Shown one piece after another: positions 37,318-50,000 of a DNA stretch of 64,000 nt. Both the position numbers and the translations under genes were made by a program. The first letter of the stretch is position 1. Each line of letters begins with the position of its first letter. Location of the stretch: the NCBI GenBank assembly GCA_023055355.1, contig JALJCS010000010.1, forward strand, positions 21,715,001 through 21,779,000, given 5' to 3'. The notes beneath the pieces are model-generated. The model searched no databases. It was given only the letters and a program-made list of their open reading frames with translations, and was not told where the DNA came from. Source of the DNA: Agelaius tricolor. Taxonomy: Eukaryota > Chordata > Aves > Passeriformes > Icteridae.

Positions 37318-40154
37318 ACTGGAAATTATTAAATTCTTCTGCATGCTGGCTGTTTTCCCCAATGTTCAGCTTTGACCCATTTACCTCCTTGCCAGAGAGT
37401 AATCACACCCCAGTGCCACCTTCTGAACAGAGTCAGGACTGCTGCTGTGTGTGTCACTGTCACTTAGTGCCAGATGCAGGGGGAGAGCCTCCTACCCCCT
37501 GGCACAGCTGACAGACTCCAGGCTCTTCATTATCACCACAGTCAACTTCCCAGCAGCCACTGCCAGCTGAGCAGTGTCAGGCACTGTCCTTGCCAGTGTT
37601 TCAGCCTCCCTGTTCCCAGCCAAGGGGAGCAGGGTCTGAGGTTTTGCACTCAGGTGTAACTCTTCTGTTCTCTGAGCCCCATTCCCTTTGACAGTGTATT
37701 TAGTGCTACACCTAAGCCTCCCTTTCTCTGCAAAGCCATGGTGTTGGGTGTACATGGCTTCTAGTTGTAGAAAACAGTTCCTTTGCTGCTAATTGCTACC
37801 TTGGAAGGACCTGTTGCTAGCAGAGGCCTTGCAGTATGCCAGGCAGATGGTGAGGAGCCAGTCCATTACCTCCTCAAGAGAGAGAAATGATGCAGAATGA
37901 TTTGGCTGGCACAGGCACATGCGGGTCAGTGTGCGGGGCCCGCAGTGAAGCCTTCGCACGCAGCCCCAGGCTGTGCTCTCAGCACTCTCATTCCCTCCGA
38001 GTCAGCCACAGCCAGTGGAGTGGGAGATGAGGTCTGGGGAAAGCTGCAGGGGCAAAACTGCAACCCCATGCACACAGCCAAGCTCCCTCCCCACCACATG
38101 AATTTAGTCCTGGAGCTCTGGGCTAATGGCATTGCTTGCAGATTTGTCCTTCATTGGCTTATGGTGCTGTTGAGAACAAAGCTGGAGAGGTGGTGGGAGG
38201 ATGGCAGAGCTGCTTATCCCACCCTCAGAAGCCAGATTTGTGATGAGTGCTGGGTGGGCTTTGCTCTGCTTGATGTCAGGAGAGGAGTTGCACCATTGCA
38301 CCTCTCCTGTGGACTCCAGCACCCCTGCAGCCTTGGGACTTCCAGGCTGCTCACTGTGTGACCTTCTCAGTGGCACAGAGGGGCCAGGTGGATTTGGTGG
38401 AGGCATGGAGCAGGTCAGGCTGTGGCAGAATGGAAATGGGCTGATGAAATGTTTACTGAGTGTCCCCAGTGCTAAGTGTTTTTGCCTTTGGCTGGGGCAG
38501 ATAGCAGGAAGGGGACTGGAATAGCTGAGCCCAGGGAAGAGACTGGGTTTAGCTGAGCCCAGTCCTGCTTCAGGGGAGAACAAGCTCTCTCTCTAGGTAC
38601 AGCAGCTCAGTGGCCATTTCTGGGGCCAACTACCAAATAAGCTGGTACTGCCCACCTCACTGGTGCTGCACATCCATGGTAGACAATTTTAGAGCTGTCT
38701 GCCCATGCAGGATGTAAGCCAAGGAGCAAAGCTGGCAGAGGCAGAGGAATCTCCTTCAGCTGCCACCCACAGACCTCAGCCTCTGGCTGAAGCTCTCGTT
38801 TGTCCCTCTCCAAATGCAGCCCTTTTCAGGGAAGTGCATTCAGTTCAGGGGTTTGGTCATTGGCCTGGTAGCAGTGCCATGTGTGCCTGTACCAGCACAA
38901 GTCACTTCTTGTGCTTCTCACCCTTCAGTCAGGGTTCAAAAGTCCTTGCAAAAAACATTGCTAACTCCTGGCTGGCCTGAGCATTAAAGAGGTATCCCGT
39001 ACTTGAACTCCCTTCTTGCACTTCAGAAGGATGGAACAAGGCTTGATGGGTGATCCTGCTGTCCTAGGATGTGTTTGACCAACATGCAGGGCACTGAGAT
39101 CTCACCAGACTGTCACTTCACAGGGGGACTGAATTTGGGCTGAATCTAGGCTAAAGATTTTCAACTCCTCTGAATCCTCTGTACCTGCAGGAGGTTGAAG
39201 TCCATCCTTATTTATCCTCCTGCCAGTCCCACTGTGACTTCAAGGGCATGTATCTCACAGCTAGAGGTGGCCTATATACTTCCATGCCAGGAGAGACTGT
39301 CTCTCCTCAGCCTGTTTACACATGTGATTTTTGATTTGCAGGAGATGCTATGGACCACGTCCCCAAGTCTTGTTAAAGACTCCAATTTCTGCTCTTGGTT
39401 TTATAGGACAGTTTTCTCAGCAGTGTAAATCTGAGTGGGGAGGTTTTATGCTGGATGACAGAGAGGAGTCTGGGTTTAGGATATTTATAACGTAGCTTAT
39501 ACAAAGCTCTTTGACAAAGTGAATGGATTTGGAGGAGTTATTTCTATTTTTTTCTTTTTCTGAGGAAGAAGCATTGACGTTTACCTTGGAACACAGCCTG
39601 AATATGTCATCATCTAAAGGCAGGGTGTCCTGACCACAACTTGTGTTGTTTGTAGCATGTTCTGTGGGATGTGCATTGCCACTGTGAGATTCTACCTAGG
39701 GCTGTGATCATGTCAGATCTCACAAAGTGGCGCAGAGCCAGCTCATATGAGGCCTTCAAAAGAAAGCTTGGTTCTCTGAGATACTTACTCTTTTGGTACT
39801 CTTACTCTCCTGGATGAGGATGTTGCCTGGCTTCTATTTGAGGGAGCAACTGAGCTTTATGGTTTGTGATGGCCATCACAGATCTACTGTCATTTTTGGT
39901 GTCTTGCCTTCATCCATCCTGCCTCACTCAGGTCACTGTGCTTTCCTGGTGAGAAGCAGGACACCTTTCAATTGCCTCTTTGGCAGTGTTGTCAAGAAAC
40001 CCAAGGCAATGCACTATTGAACACCTGCCACGCTCCATCCCAGATGTGGATGGGGTAAAAGCACCTATGCCCAGAGGTGCTCTTTGAGATCTCCAAAGCC
40101 ACCACAATGGTGTAAAACAGTGATGTGCTCCAAGTAACTAACTCTTCTCTTTTG

Positions 40155-40202
40155 TCCTCCCTCCCTCCCTCCCTGCCTTCCCCTTGTGCCCTCCCTGTAC
40201 AG
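40155..40202 (+). promoter_or_regulatory. MARCHF4: Exon 3 splice acceptor with (CCCT)n polypyrimidine tract
   Basis: A tcctccctccctccctccctg run, then ccttccccttg and a short spacer, precedes the AG at 40201-40202. A CCCT simple repeat therefore makes up much of the pyrimidine tract of this acceptor. Function follows from its position directly before coding exon 3. Confidence 0.85.
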
Positions 40203-40395
40203 TGGCAGGCCATCTCTCTGACGGTCATTGAGAAGGTTCAGATAGCAGCGGCCATCCTGGGTTCCCTCTTCCTCATCGCCAGTATCTCGTGGCTCATCTG
40301 GTCGACCTTCAGTCCTTCAGCCAAGTGGCAGCGCCAGGACCTGCTCTTCCAGATCTGCTATGGAATGTACGGCTTCATGGACATTGTCTGTATAG
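40203..40395 (+). CDS. MARCHF4: MARCHF4 exon 3: two transmembrane helices
   Basis: The exon encodes 64 codons plus one base, starting Trp-Gln-Ala-Ile-Ser-Leu and ending Asp-Ile-Val-Cys-Ile-(G). Two hydrophobic segments are visible. TM1 is roughly residues 12-37 ([12 protein letters not shown]ough Trp-Leu-Ile-Trp). TM2 starts at about residue 47 (Leu-Leu-Phe-Gln-Ile-Cys-Tyr-Gly) and runs into exon 4. The short loop Ser-Pro-Ser-Ala-Lys-Trp-Gln-Arg-Gln separates them. In the MARCH family both ends face the cytosol and the paired helices select substrates. The last base G joins GT of exon 4 to form a Gly codon. The donor is gtgggt at 40396. The translation stays very close to mammalian MARCHF4 as I recall it, showing strong constraint. 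Confidence 0.97.
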
Positions 40396-42799
40396 GTGGG
40401 TGACCGTACCTCACACCGCGGCCACGGCTCACTCACCCCTGGAGAGCAGTGGGACATGGCCTGGAGAGCCAGCCCATACAGTTTGGCTTGGATTGAGTCA
40501 GTTTTTCCTCCTCTTTGCAGTTTTTCCTCCTCTTTGCTTTTTTGGCCCATTTTTTCACTGTTCTCTCAGCTCGTCTGGGCAGCGCCAGAGTGTTTCCTTG
40601 GCTGGGGTGGCAGAGGGACCCGCAAAAACGCCAGAGAGAAGCAGATGTCTCTTCAGAGCAAGAAGTGGGTGGGGAAGTCTGGGGGAGGCTGGGGAGTGTA
40701 AGGCTTTATAGAAACTCCTTTCCTCCTGGAATAGCTAATTTAGGGACTGCCTCACACTGGGCATGGCAGGGTCTCTCCACACGCAGCTCCTTGGCTCTCC
40801 AGCCCAGTCTCTCTGCCAGGCAGGAGTGGCTTCCCCTTCTTTGGCCCACCTTGGAGATGCAAGTCCAAACCAGGTCACAGGCCAGCCTGGGGTCCTTGTC
40901 AGGTTGGTACAGAGCAGCTCTTTGAGGATGCAGCTGCCTCACTCACACTGCACAAGCCTGCAGAGTACAGCAGCTGCTGTCAGCCTGACCCCAGTAGAGT
41001 CTCCCTGGGACCAGTGCAGGTCTGCAGATTGGAGGGGCATAGCTGCCAATACCTGCAGCAGTTCCTGAAACACTCTGGTGAGCACCAGACACCTCTAAAT
41101 GCCCCTGAGCAGTGTCCACCCAAGCACAGGCCACAAGATAACTTGTTCAAGTGACCCTGACAGGAAGCAAAAAGGGAGCCAAAGATCTCTTCATGTCTGG
41201 GTCCTGGCATCACTGTTATGAAGTTAGAAGAAGCCCTCCCAAGCTCAGTGGGAAAAGGCAGTCTTCTTGACTTGGTAGGTATGTGTATGTGTGGATAGAG
41301 CCATTCCAGAGGAAAGAACAGCCCCCATTCCAGCCCTCAGGAGAAGCAGGACAGAGCTGCAACTGGTGGAATTTGGGTGCAGAAGTAAAACAGACCCAGT
41401 GGCACGGACAGAATTCTGGACTGCACACCCTGGTGTCCAGGTTCAAATGCTCTTGGCCTCAGCAGCCTTCCAGCACAGGACTTGGGCCTGCCAAGACCAA
41501 TTCCTCCCACTGTTGCCACCACTGTGCTAGCATGAGATGTGAGCTTGGCCTGTAGAGATCATCCTGCTCCTTCATGTGATGCTGGTTGGAGCTACCACAT
41601 TTCCCCAGGAAGAAAGTGTGTTAAAGAGAGATGGGCAGCACCCATGTGTTGGCACAACAGGCACAATAGGCTATGTTCTCTTGCTGGAGAAATTGAAAGT
41701 GGAAAAAAAATTTTCCCTATGCATGTGTGCTGTGCACATATGTTGCTTTGTTGGCAGGGGACAGAAGTGGAGAGCTCTGAGCTGGGCAGACATCAGTAAC
41801 ATGATTAACTGGCTTTGATAAAGCTTCAAGAGCTGAGGGGAACTGATTAGCTCATCTGTTAATAGGAGGCAAATCTTCCCACATAGCAGAGAGCAAACCA
41901 TGCCAACCTTGAACTGAAGGGGAACTGGGCAGACAGATCAGATTTTAGGTTCTTTTGTTTGTTTGTTTGTTTTAATTTTTTCTAAGGATTTGGCCTCTAT
42001 TTCTCTTTCCCACCTTCTCTGAGGGAAAAATAAGTTTATTTGCATCACCATAAAGCATAATGCCCTAAGCTGGGAGCTTACATCCCATTCCCAGGAACAT
42101 TTCAGAGTCGTGACTTGGGGCATCCCCTTGTCTCATGTTCCTCCCTGCACAGCTGGCAGTCCTGGGGTGCCAGGCATGCTGGCTTTCCCACAAACTCAAA
42201 AGGCAGTGGGAAGCATTACAGATGCAGTGAGTTAACATGTCTGTACGTGGGTTCTCTTGCCCAGAGCTGCTCCACTTGGGCTGTGTGCAGCACGTCTGCC
42301 TGTGCTGCCAGGCAGCCCACCCATGCTCGTCAGGGAGAGGCTGGGCACGTGAGCTCTGTCTCCATTCCTGTAGAAAAGCTCATATGTGATGCTGCCAGCC
42401 CTCTGCCCCTGCCACCCTGCAGTGTAAAACTTGATTGTATAGTGCATTTTTGCTCTTTGAAATCCCAGCTGTGGATGCTGCTGCTGCTGCTCCCAGCTCA
42501 GCAGTGGAGAGAAAATAAACTCTGAGCAGTACTAGCTGAGAGTGTGTGTTCACTTTCCTCCCCTCCTCCTCCTCTTCTGCCCAGTTCAAACTCAGTGACA
42601 AATGAGATCTCCAGCAGGAGCTGTGACTCCCTGGCTGTTGATGTGGTCATCCCTCTTTTCTGAGTGACTTCTCCTCAGCCCTGCAGATTTCAGGGCATGC
42701 ACTAGCACTGGCCAAAAGGCTGCTCTGTCCCACTGAGGGGCAAGGCCAGGTCAGGCCAGGGGAAGGGATTGATCACAGGGAATTCTTTCCTATGAACAC
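40396..42799 (+). other. MARCHF4: MARCHF4 intron 3, 5' part
   Basis: Intron 3 begins at the gtgggt donor and spans 18,360 bp (40396-58755). This first part holds the 19-bp tandem duplication listed separately and a TTTG simple repeat near 41954-41972. Several overlapping open frames of up to 140 codons are present but show no domain; the 40289 and 40515 frames are out-of-frame read-through from exon 3. Confidence 0.7.
40499..40536. repeat. 19-bp tandem duplication just after exon 3
   Basis: The unit cagtttttcctcctctttg occurs twice head to tail (40499-40517 and 40518-40536). The first copy plus the start of the second forms ttcctcctctttgcag, which resembles a good 3' splice site. It lies 104 bp downstream of exon 3. 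Confidence 0.95.
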
Positions 42800-43172
42800 A
42801 AGCTCAGAGTGTTGGGGTTGTTCTGCCTGGAGGAGAGGAGGGTCTGGGGATACAGCTTTCCAGTATGTCAAGGAGCCTACAAGAGAGCTGGAGAGAGACT
42901 TAGGGCAAGGGCATGTAGGATGGAACATGGGTCATGGCTTCCGTTTGAAAGAGAGTAGGGTTAGATATTAGCAAGAAATACTTTACTGTGAGGGTGGTGA
43001 TGCACTGGAGCAGGTTGCCCAGAGGAGTTGTGGGTGTCCAATCCCAGGAAGTGTTCAAGCCCACACTGGATGGGGCTCTGAGCAACCTGGAGTAATAGGA
43101 AGTGTCCTTGCCCAAGGCAGCTTGGAACAAGATGATCTTTAAGGTCTCTTCCAACCCAACCCATTCTATGAA
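42800..43172 (+). mobile_element. CR1 LINE, 3' fragment (sense)
   Basis: The stretch reads in CR1 sense order. It has ttctgcctggaggagaggagg, then atattagcaagaaatactttactgtgagggtggtgatgcactggagcaggttgcccagaggagttgtgg, then ggatggggctctgagcaacctgg. It closes with aaggtctcttccaacccaacccattctatg. This is the usual CR1 3' tail, with a single terminal ATTCTATG octamer left. It is 5'-truncated and lies in the same orientation as MARCHF4. The 3' end is sharp; the 5' limit is approximate. Confidence 0.93.
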
Positions 43173-46100
43173 CGCTGCAACTGAGGTGAATTCCTCATTC
43201 ATTATAACTTTGTCATGGATGCAGCAGTGTCTCCCTAGAAGGCTTGCAGTGAGTTCCTCACTGTGGAGAGGGAGAGCTTTTGTCCCTCTCTTTATCCTTC
43301 TTCCAAACCTTACTGCCTCATGCAGGGTCTTTTGACAAATAGTCAAAGGCAGCTCTGGAGATGGAAAGTTCTGCTCCTGACTGCCAGCATGGCCCCAAGC
43401 CTCTTGTTATTCATCCCTGGGTTTTAGTTCAACTTCTGCAAGTTTAGGATAAAACCTCTCATGGATAATTACAGTGGCAATGGATCTTGAAATACTGGAG
43501 TGTTGTCTGTGCAATTCAGTGTCTCCTCCTCTGCAGTAGAGCCTTTTTCCTCTTTTGTTACCTAGCCTGTGGGTGGGTAGGAAAGATTTAGGAGCTAAGA
43601 AATGCTCAGTCATGGGGAAAGGGCAGGACATTAGGTGCACTCAGTTCTACCACAGTTGTTTTTTCCAGCTAATGTAAGATGCTGTCTGTACATTTTTTTG
43701 TAACAGGCTGGGCAGCCTTAGCTAGCAGAATGTGATACCATAGGTCCTACAGTAATTGCATCAATTCCAGTTGTTTCTTCCTCCAGCTTGACCCCCAAGT
43801 TTTTCTTTTGCTATCAGAGGAGCAGAGGTTTGAAAGACCTCTCTTACTGAAGAGCAGGTGTGCTGAAATAGAGCTCCTCTGTAGTTCCTGCCAGTTTGCA
43901 CTTCTGTTATACTTGGGTGTCTCACATCCATTGGGTAGCCAGTGATTCTTGCCCTGGAGGCAGGTTTATACACCCTGTCACTGGAGATGCTCAGCAGGAC
44001 ACTTCCTCTGGCACTGTGGAGTCTCAAAGCTGGAGAGTCACCAACTCTGCAGAGATGTGAATAAAATCAGACAGGCAGTCAGAAACTGCCCAGCTGTTTT
44101 GTGTGATCTCCTCTCTACCTGGTCAGTTAGGGATTTAGGTAGCAATTTGCCAAGATAGAGATAACTGTGGCAATTTGCATGGGTAATCCCATGGCAGCAC
44201 TGATCTTTTCCAGTGTGGAGTCAAAGGTGAGGGCATGAGTGCTTCCTTGCACATACAGCTCCCTCAGCACAGATTATTTGGTTGCTGTTATCCTCATTTG
44301 TTCTGAAATGGTCAGATCATCTCCAAGCTGAACTCTCAAAATATGTCTGTTTACTCAGAGACCATTGATCCATGGAACAAAATCCAGGGGTCTGGATTTG
44401 ACCCTCAGTCACTAAACCTTCAGTAATATACTAGTTTTCTTTGGACTTTTCTAGATCTAGCATGCCCCACAAAAACAGTTGGGAGGGACAGGAACCATTA
44501 TCTACCTCTTCACCCGTGATGAAAACAAAAACCACTCCTCATGATCAGTGGGACAGGTGGTATGGCCCCAATGACCAGAATCTCTGTCCTTCCGGGCAAG
44601 ATGTGCAAAATGGGCTTTCAACACTTTCTCCCTCTTGCTCTCAGACATCTAACAGGAGGGCAAGAAGCACTGGAAAAGATTGCTTGGGATTTGTGGGAAT
44701 CTTCAGTACTGGATTTTATTTAAGAACCTGTTAGAAAACATATGTCAAGAACAGGTTGCAGAGAGATGATCCCAGTTTGTGAAGGAGGAACAAATTAAAT
44801 GCTTCTTGATATCCAGCCAGCCTCGATGTCTTTGATTCTGATCTCTCTTTCATCTGTGCTATCTCTGGTCATGTCTGTAGGACAGATATGAGAGTTGGAT
44901 TAAACTAGAAACTGGTGATGGTGCCAGCATAGGTACAGCTCTGCTATGAAGTCATCTACAACACAGACATCTGAGATCAGGAACCAGGAAGGGAATGAGA
45001 AGTGAGATGGGGACTGTTCATTTGATTAACTGCTCTCTCCATGGTCCATGAGAGGTAAATCCAAGAGGTAAATCTCTTGCATAGCAAGATTAGCAAAAAT
45101 GCGGTTATCGAAATGCACAGATAAATGGAATGAGCCTTCTCAGGCCTCAGTTACTGAGCAGAGAGAGTAGCAGCTTAGAGCTGGCCTCTAAATCCTGAGA
45201 GATACCTGCCTGTTAATTAAATGACAGTCCTTGGAGAGGAAAGGAGGGGTTTGCCTCTCTCTCTGTCCAGGTGCAATTAGGGGAAGTCGACATTTGTAGA
45301 ATAAGGTGTCATTTGGGGTCAGGAGGGCAGGAAAGCATCTCCTGTTAAACAGGGAGGAACTCTGCCAGCTAATGAGAGCATGTCACAGAGAAGGCTCAGG
45401 CATCCCCAGATGGGCTCTGAGGGAGAAGCATGTCCCAGGAGGGCCATTAGCAGGCTGTGTGCACAGGGCTGTGGTGATATGGTTTGTGTGTGCTGGCCTG
45501 CTTGGGATCACACGCGGTATCCCTGAGGTTGGCATGCTGGGGAGTTATCCTCAGCAATGCAAAAGTAATCTGATCTGCCTCCCTTGGATCACTGACTGAT
45601 GGGCACTTCTGCTTTGTCTGTGCCCAAGTCCCTGTTCCCTGGCTTACCCTGCCTTGGTGCTGACAGCAGGGCACTTCTTCAAGCACTAAATCCTTGTGCT
45701 TTCTGAAGTTTTTCCCGCTCTTTCCCTGGCTGGCCCCTGATGGTATTTGCCTTCAAAATGGCACTGCACCTCAGCAGCACAGGATGGGCAGAGCAGGACC
45801 ATTCATCCAGCCAACGAGTCTTGTTGGCACACCATGGCAATCCATTACAGATCAGGAAATGTCTGCCTGCTGTTTTTAATCCCAGCTGCCAGAAGGAATA
45901 ATCAAAAGCATCCAGTATGTCTGACAGCATCTCAGCACAACCATAGGTAATAACATAAGAAATCAATAGCCAATTAAAACCGATCCACAGCATTTGATCT
46001 TTCTTAGTGCAGTGGGAACAGTAATTAATGGAGCTTCCTTGAAACAGTGACAATTCAAGCTTCCTGCCAAGACTAATGGGGTTTTGTTCTAAATGAGCTT

Positions 46101-49100
46101 TGCTTTCCAGAGGAAATGCTGGGCTGAGGTAGCCTCGGGGTGTTATCCAGCCAGGTCACTTGGGCCTTCAGCATTCAAAGGATTTAGGAGTCAAAGTCAC
46201 AACAAAATAAAAAGAAACTGAGAAATGAAGTGTCTTCAGGGTCTTGGTCTTCATCTGTATCAGTCCCATTCTCAAAAGGAAAGCAGATGTTTTCATTCAG
46301 GTCTACACAAATCCCCCAGGGTACAAAGCTGGAAGAATTGCTACTGCAGTAGGGAATCAGTTTTGAGGAAGCACCAAACCCAAATGTTGGCTCAATGACA
46401 CCCTAAAGGCAGAGCACAAGGCAGAGAAGTTCAGCAAATGTCTTTGGAGGAGAGACCTGACAGCAGCCCACACAGCAAATGTGTGTGGCTTTGGCATACC
46501 TGGAAGAGATCTGTGAGAATATACAGAAGTCTTCTGAGCCTTTCAGCTTGATGCACTGCTTGCCATGCTCTTCATGCACTTCTTACCCATTTTGCATGTA
46601 AACTGGAGCTATCAGGAGCTAATAGGAGTGGCCAGATCCAGGTCCTACCTTCAGAGCAGACAGTTGGGATAAAGCTAGGCAGCAAAGTCACCTTTTCTTC
46701 ACCATGAACTCTGGTTGGACACATTCAGCCACAATGTGCGTGCTTTAAAAACCACTGAGCACATCATTGATCTGTCAGCTGTACAGAGGCTGAGTAGACA
46801 GGAACAGTCCCCACAGGGCATGTTGTGGGGCTCTCGATCCAGCTGGGCAGGGTCCCTCCTGGGGAGCAATCATTGTGGGCCCTGTAGCTGGGCCAGCATC
46901 AGGAGAAGCAATGCTGCAAAGCTGATCTGGCCTCTGACTCCTTGGCTGTTATCCAGAAACAGTGGATGCTCGGCAAAATCGAGACAAGCCACCCTTCTGC
47001 CCCTGAAAGAAGGGACCTATTTTTATCCACTGTTGCATTGATTGTTCCATAAGAGAGCACAGGGGCAGCTGGCACGTGTGCACTACGTGCTCCAGCAGTG
47101 GGCAGGACTGCAGGGGCTCCATGTGCCCACAGGACTCCAGCACAGCTCCAGTCGCTGCTGAGCAAAGAGACACAGCTTTGGACCTGGCTCTGAACGCTCT
47201 CCCTCTTTGCAGGGAAGGAACTTGGCTTCCAGCACAACCTGAGCAGCACCTAGGCTTTCACATGTGTTCGTTCAGCTCCACGCTCCTTCCCCACATCCAT
47301 CTCCAGCAGGGCCCCACCATTGCAGCAGGGCTCCAGAGATGTATTTATCGTGAATAACCATATGGTGCTCTCTGCTCCAGTGGATCAGTGTGCTTGGCGT
47401 TTAATGAGGGCAACATAATTAACTTCTTTTGAGGGAGAAAAGAAATTATTTTACCTTATGAACTGCATCTTGTGTACAGTCAGAATGGTGCCTTACTGTC
47501 ACTAAAGTCCTTGACAAAATCACATGCCTGGTGTCCCTGGGTTAAGTTTCCGTACGTGGGCAGAGGCAGGAGCACTCACCTGCCTGTCACAACCTCTACA
47601 CTGTGGCAGGAAATTCCCTTGTAGGCAGCTGGTAGGATCTCCCATGCCAGCTGCACAAATTGTGCTGTCTAGTAAGGGATGAAAAAAGTCCTCAGTTCTG
47701 TGCCAGGCTGTGTTTTTCCAACTGCCTTCTGTCCCATCACTCCTCCTACTACAGCCTGCATCCCACAGACACATTACTCCTGGAGGTGGAAGCTGTGGTC
47801 CATGGCAGGCTGTTGTGGCTGTAGAAAGGGAATTCAACTCCATGGTCACAGATGAGACCACGGTGGGGTCACCCCCCATGTACAGTGGATGAGGCTGCTT
47901 TCCCCAGCTCAGTGGGGAACCAGAAGCAGAGGTAAGAAGAGATTAATATGAAGGCACATTAATCAAGCTCTGGGATCACCTTGTAGAGACTGATTGATGG
48001 CTACCTACCAGCAGAGCCATCTTTCAACCCAGATACAACAGGCTGTAATGAAGAATATTGCAAACTTAATTCTTTCTGAAAGCTACTCCCTGAAGCAGTG
48101 CTTTTGTTCCTGCACCAAGACCCATGAACGACAGCCGCAGCCTGAGCCCCTCTGCTCCATGGCAGAGTTGATTCCACAATATCCATACTATGCCAGGTAG
48201 GACAATTCACTCTGCTCAGCCACAGCCACATGAAGAGCCTTTCTGTGTTCTGCAAGGCTCTCTAAACCTTTGCTGCAGGTTTAGCCACGGTCAGCTCCAT
48301 TCACTGTTGTCATACCTGTGAGCTCAGCACTGGCAGATCCCATAGGCATAAGTAAACCCTTTCCTGCCCCTCAGCCTCTGTCAGCATTCACTCATCTGGA
48401 TATTGTAGCCACAAAGGCCTTCAGCTCTGGTGGAAGACCCTTGTATGTGCAGAGAAGAAAGGAACATGTTTTGCCTTCCTAGAGATCCTAGCTAGTAACA
48501 GATCAGAAATAACAGACCCTGGTCCTTTTGGCTTCTACCACCCTTTGTTAATTTTGAATAGAGCCTCTGTGGGAGAGGTGAAGACCTTTGCAGGGGAGAA
48601 GGTGGGGTGAGACCTGTGGGGACATCATCAGGGAGCAGAGAGAGGCTGCAGCACCCAGGGTGAAAGGCTCTGGGAGATCTCACAGAAATCCTGGGTTTGC
48701 AATGAAAGATTTTTTTTTTTTTTTTGCCATGGCTGTGAAGGACAAAGCAGCACAGGACAGGCTGCACCATGGTGTGTCCCAGGAACCTGTTTATCCCAAC
48801 AAAAGGCTGGCCAAATTCCAGCATGATCACCTTCTGCCTCACATCCTTGGGATGCCTTCCTGCATGTTGGAGGCGAAAGATGCCCACATCTCACTCCAGT
48901 GAGGCAGTAGAGGCAATCACCATGCACATGCCAACGTGTGACACCACAGGCATCTCAGGTCCCTTAGTTTAGCCCATGTGCCCTAGGTTACCCTGGGGGA
49001 TAGCAAGGGTGATCTGTACTCACCTTTGTGTCTCTCCTAATTAGTTTGTATTTCTCTTAGTGAAAAAGCACTGAGGTGACTGGAATAGTCTGGAGGATTT

Positions 49101-49865
49101 GGGCCCAGACAGGACCTGCATCCCTTGGAAAATGAAAAAATTGTGAAACTATTCTCATTTTTCCTTACAGAATTTCATTTGCTAATAAAAGCAGAGAGGG
49201 AGGCATTAGTTCTACTTTCAATAAGCAAATGTCATGTTTTGATCATTCTTGAACAAAGCATTTTGATTTAACATTTAGAGATGACTGCTCATGCTGAGTG
49301 TTTCAAATTCAGTGTCAGAATTTAGAATACAACATTTTTTAAAAATTCAATTCCAAATGAAACATTTTAACCTGTCTGCAAATACACGTGTGTTCTTCCA
49401 TTTTGGGGAACAATGTGACTTTTTCAGGTCTCCAAGCAAGTGTGAAGGCAGATTCCCAAGCCCTGCACAGCACAGTGGTGTTGTCCTTCTAAAGGAGTGT
49501 CCCTGGAATGTCTGGGGATCAGCATGACTGCCCATGCAGTGCTTTGGTCAGAGTAGCATTAGCTATGGCATAGGAAGGTTCAGGACCCAGACCTGGAGGA
49601 ATGGTTTCCCTCCTGCAAACAGAATGAAGTGGAAGTCACGTGCTTTTTCTCTCTTCATCATAAGTATTCAACTCCATGGACTTCTGTAGGGAATGTCTGG
49701 AAATCTGAAGGTGGAAAAGACCCATAAAATCACCTAGAGACCAGTGCTCTATTTAGCCTAGCTTGAAATGATTACTTACTCCCTTCTTTTAAAGACCTTG
49801 CAGTATCTGTCATGCACACAATGAATGTCTTTCACCTCTTGAACAAAGCCTTTTCAAGATGTGGG
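43173..49865 (+). other. MARCHF4: MARCHF4 intron 3, middle part, nothing recognised
   Basis: Apparently unique intronic DNA with a 16-base T run at 48710-48725. No further repeat family, RNA gene or exon was recognised. Open frames are 148 codons or fewer; the 148-codon frame at 42900-43346 on - is an antisense frame across the CR1. Confidence 0.55.
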
Positions 49866-49867
49866 GT

Positions 49868-50000
49868 GTTGCTGTTATATCCATTTTAAATTCAGAGGGG
49901 AAAAAAAGGTTCCAAGAGAATCTGATCTACCCAGTCCTAGCTACAAAGCAAGGAGGGGAAACTTTGAGAGAGCAAGAGGGGATATGAGTACTGCCTCCAA
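49868..50000 (-). mobile_element. Possible MIR SINE remnant (antisense)
   Basis: The order ttatatccattttaaattcagagggg, then aaggttccaagagaatctgatctacccagtcc, then tagctacaaagcaaggagggg parallels the antisense MIR core ('attttacagatgaggaaac...', '...aaggtcacacagctagtaag...'). It is highly diverged, so the call is tentative. A RepeatMasker hit to MIR would confirm it. Confidence 0.35.

Larger units (their letters stand above)
31388..40154 (+). other. MARCHF4: MARCHF4 intron 2
   Basis: The intron is 8,815 bp in all, from the gtaaag donor after exon 2 to the acceptor before exon 3 (31388-40202). Apart from the (TCCA)14 array and a 16-base T run at 37302-37317, I recognise no repeat family. A TAAT-rich patch near 32160-32270 (ttaatagctattgattta, attaattactgcatg) could be regulatory. 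No open frame here is convincing as a gene. Confidence 0.85.

Noticed and set aside
42900..43346. 148-codon antisense frame
   Set aside because: It lies largely over the CR1 3' fragment in reverse and has no similarity to CR1 ORF proteins in that frame.
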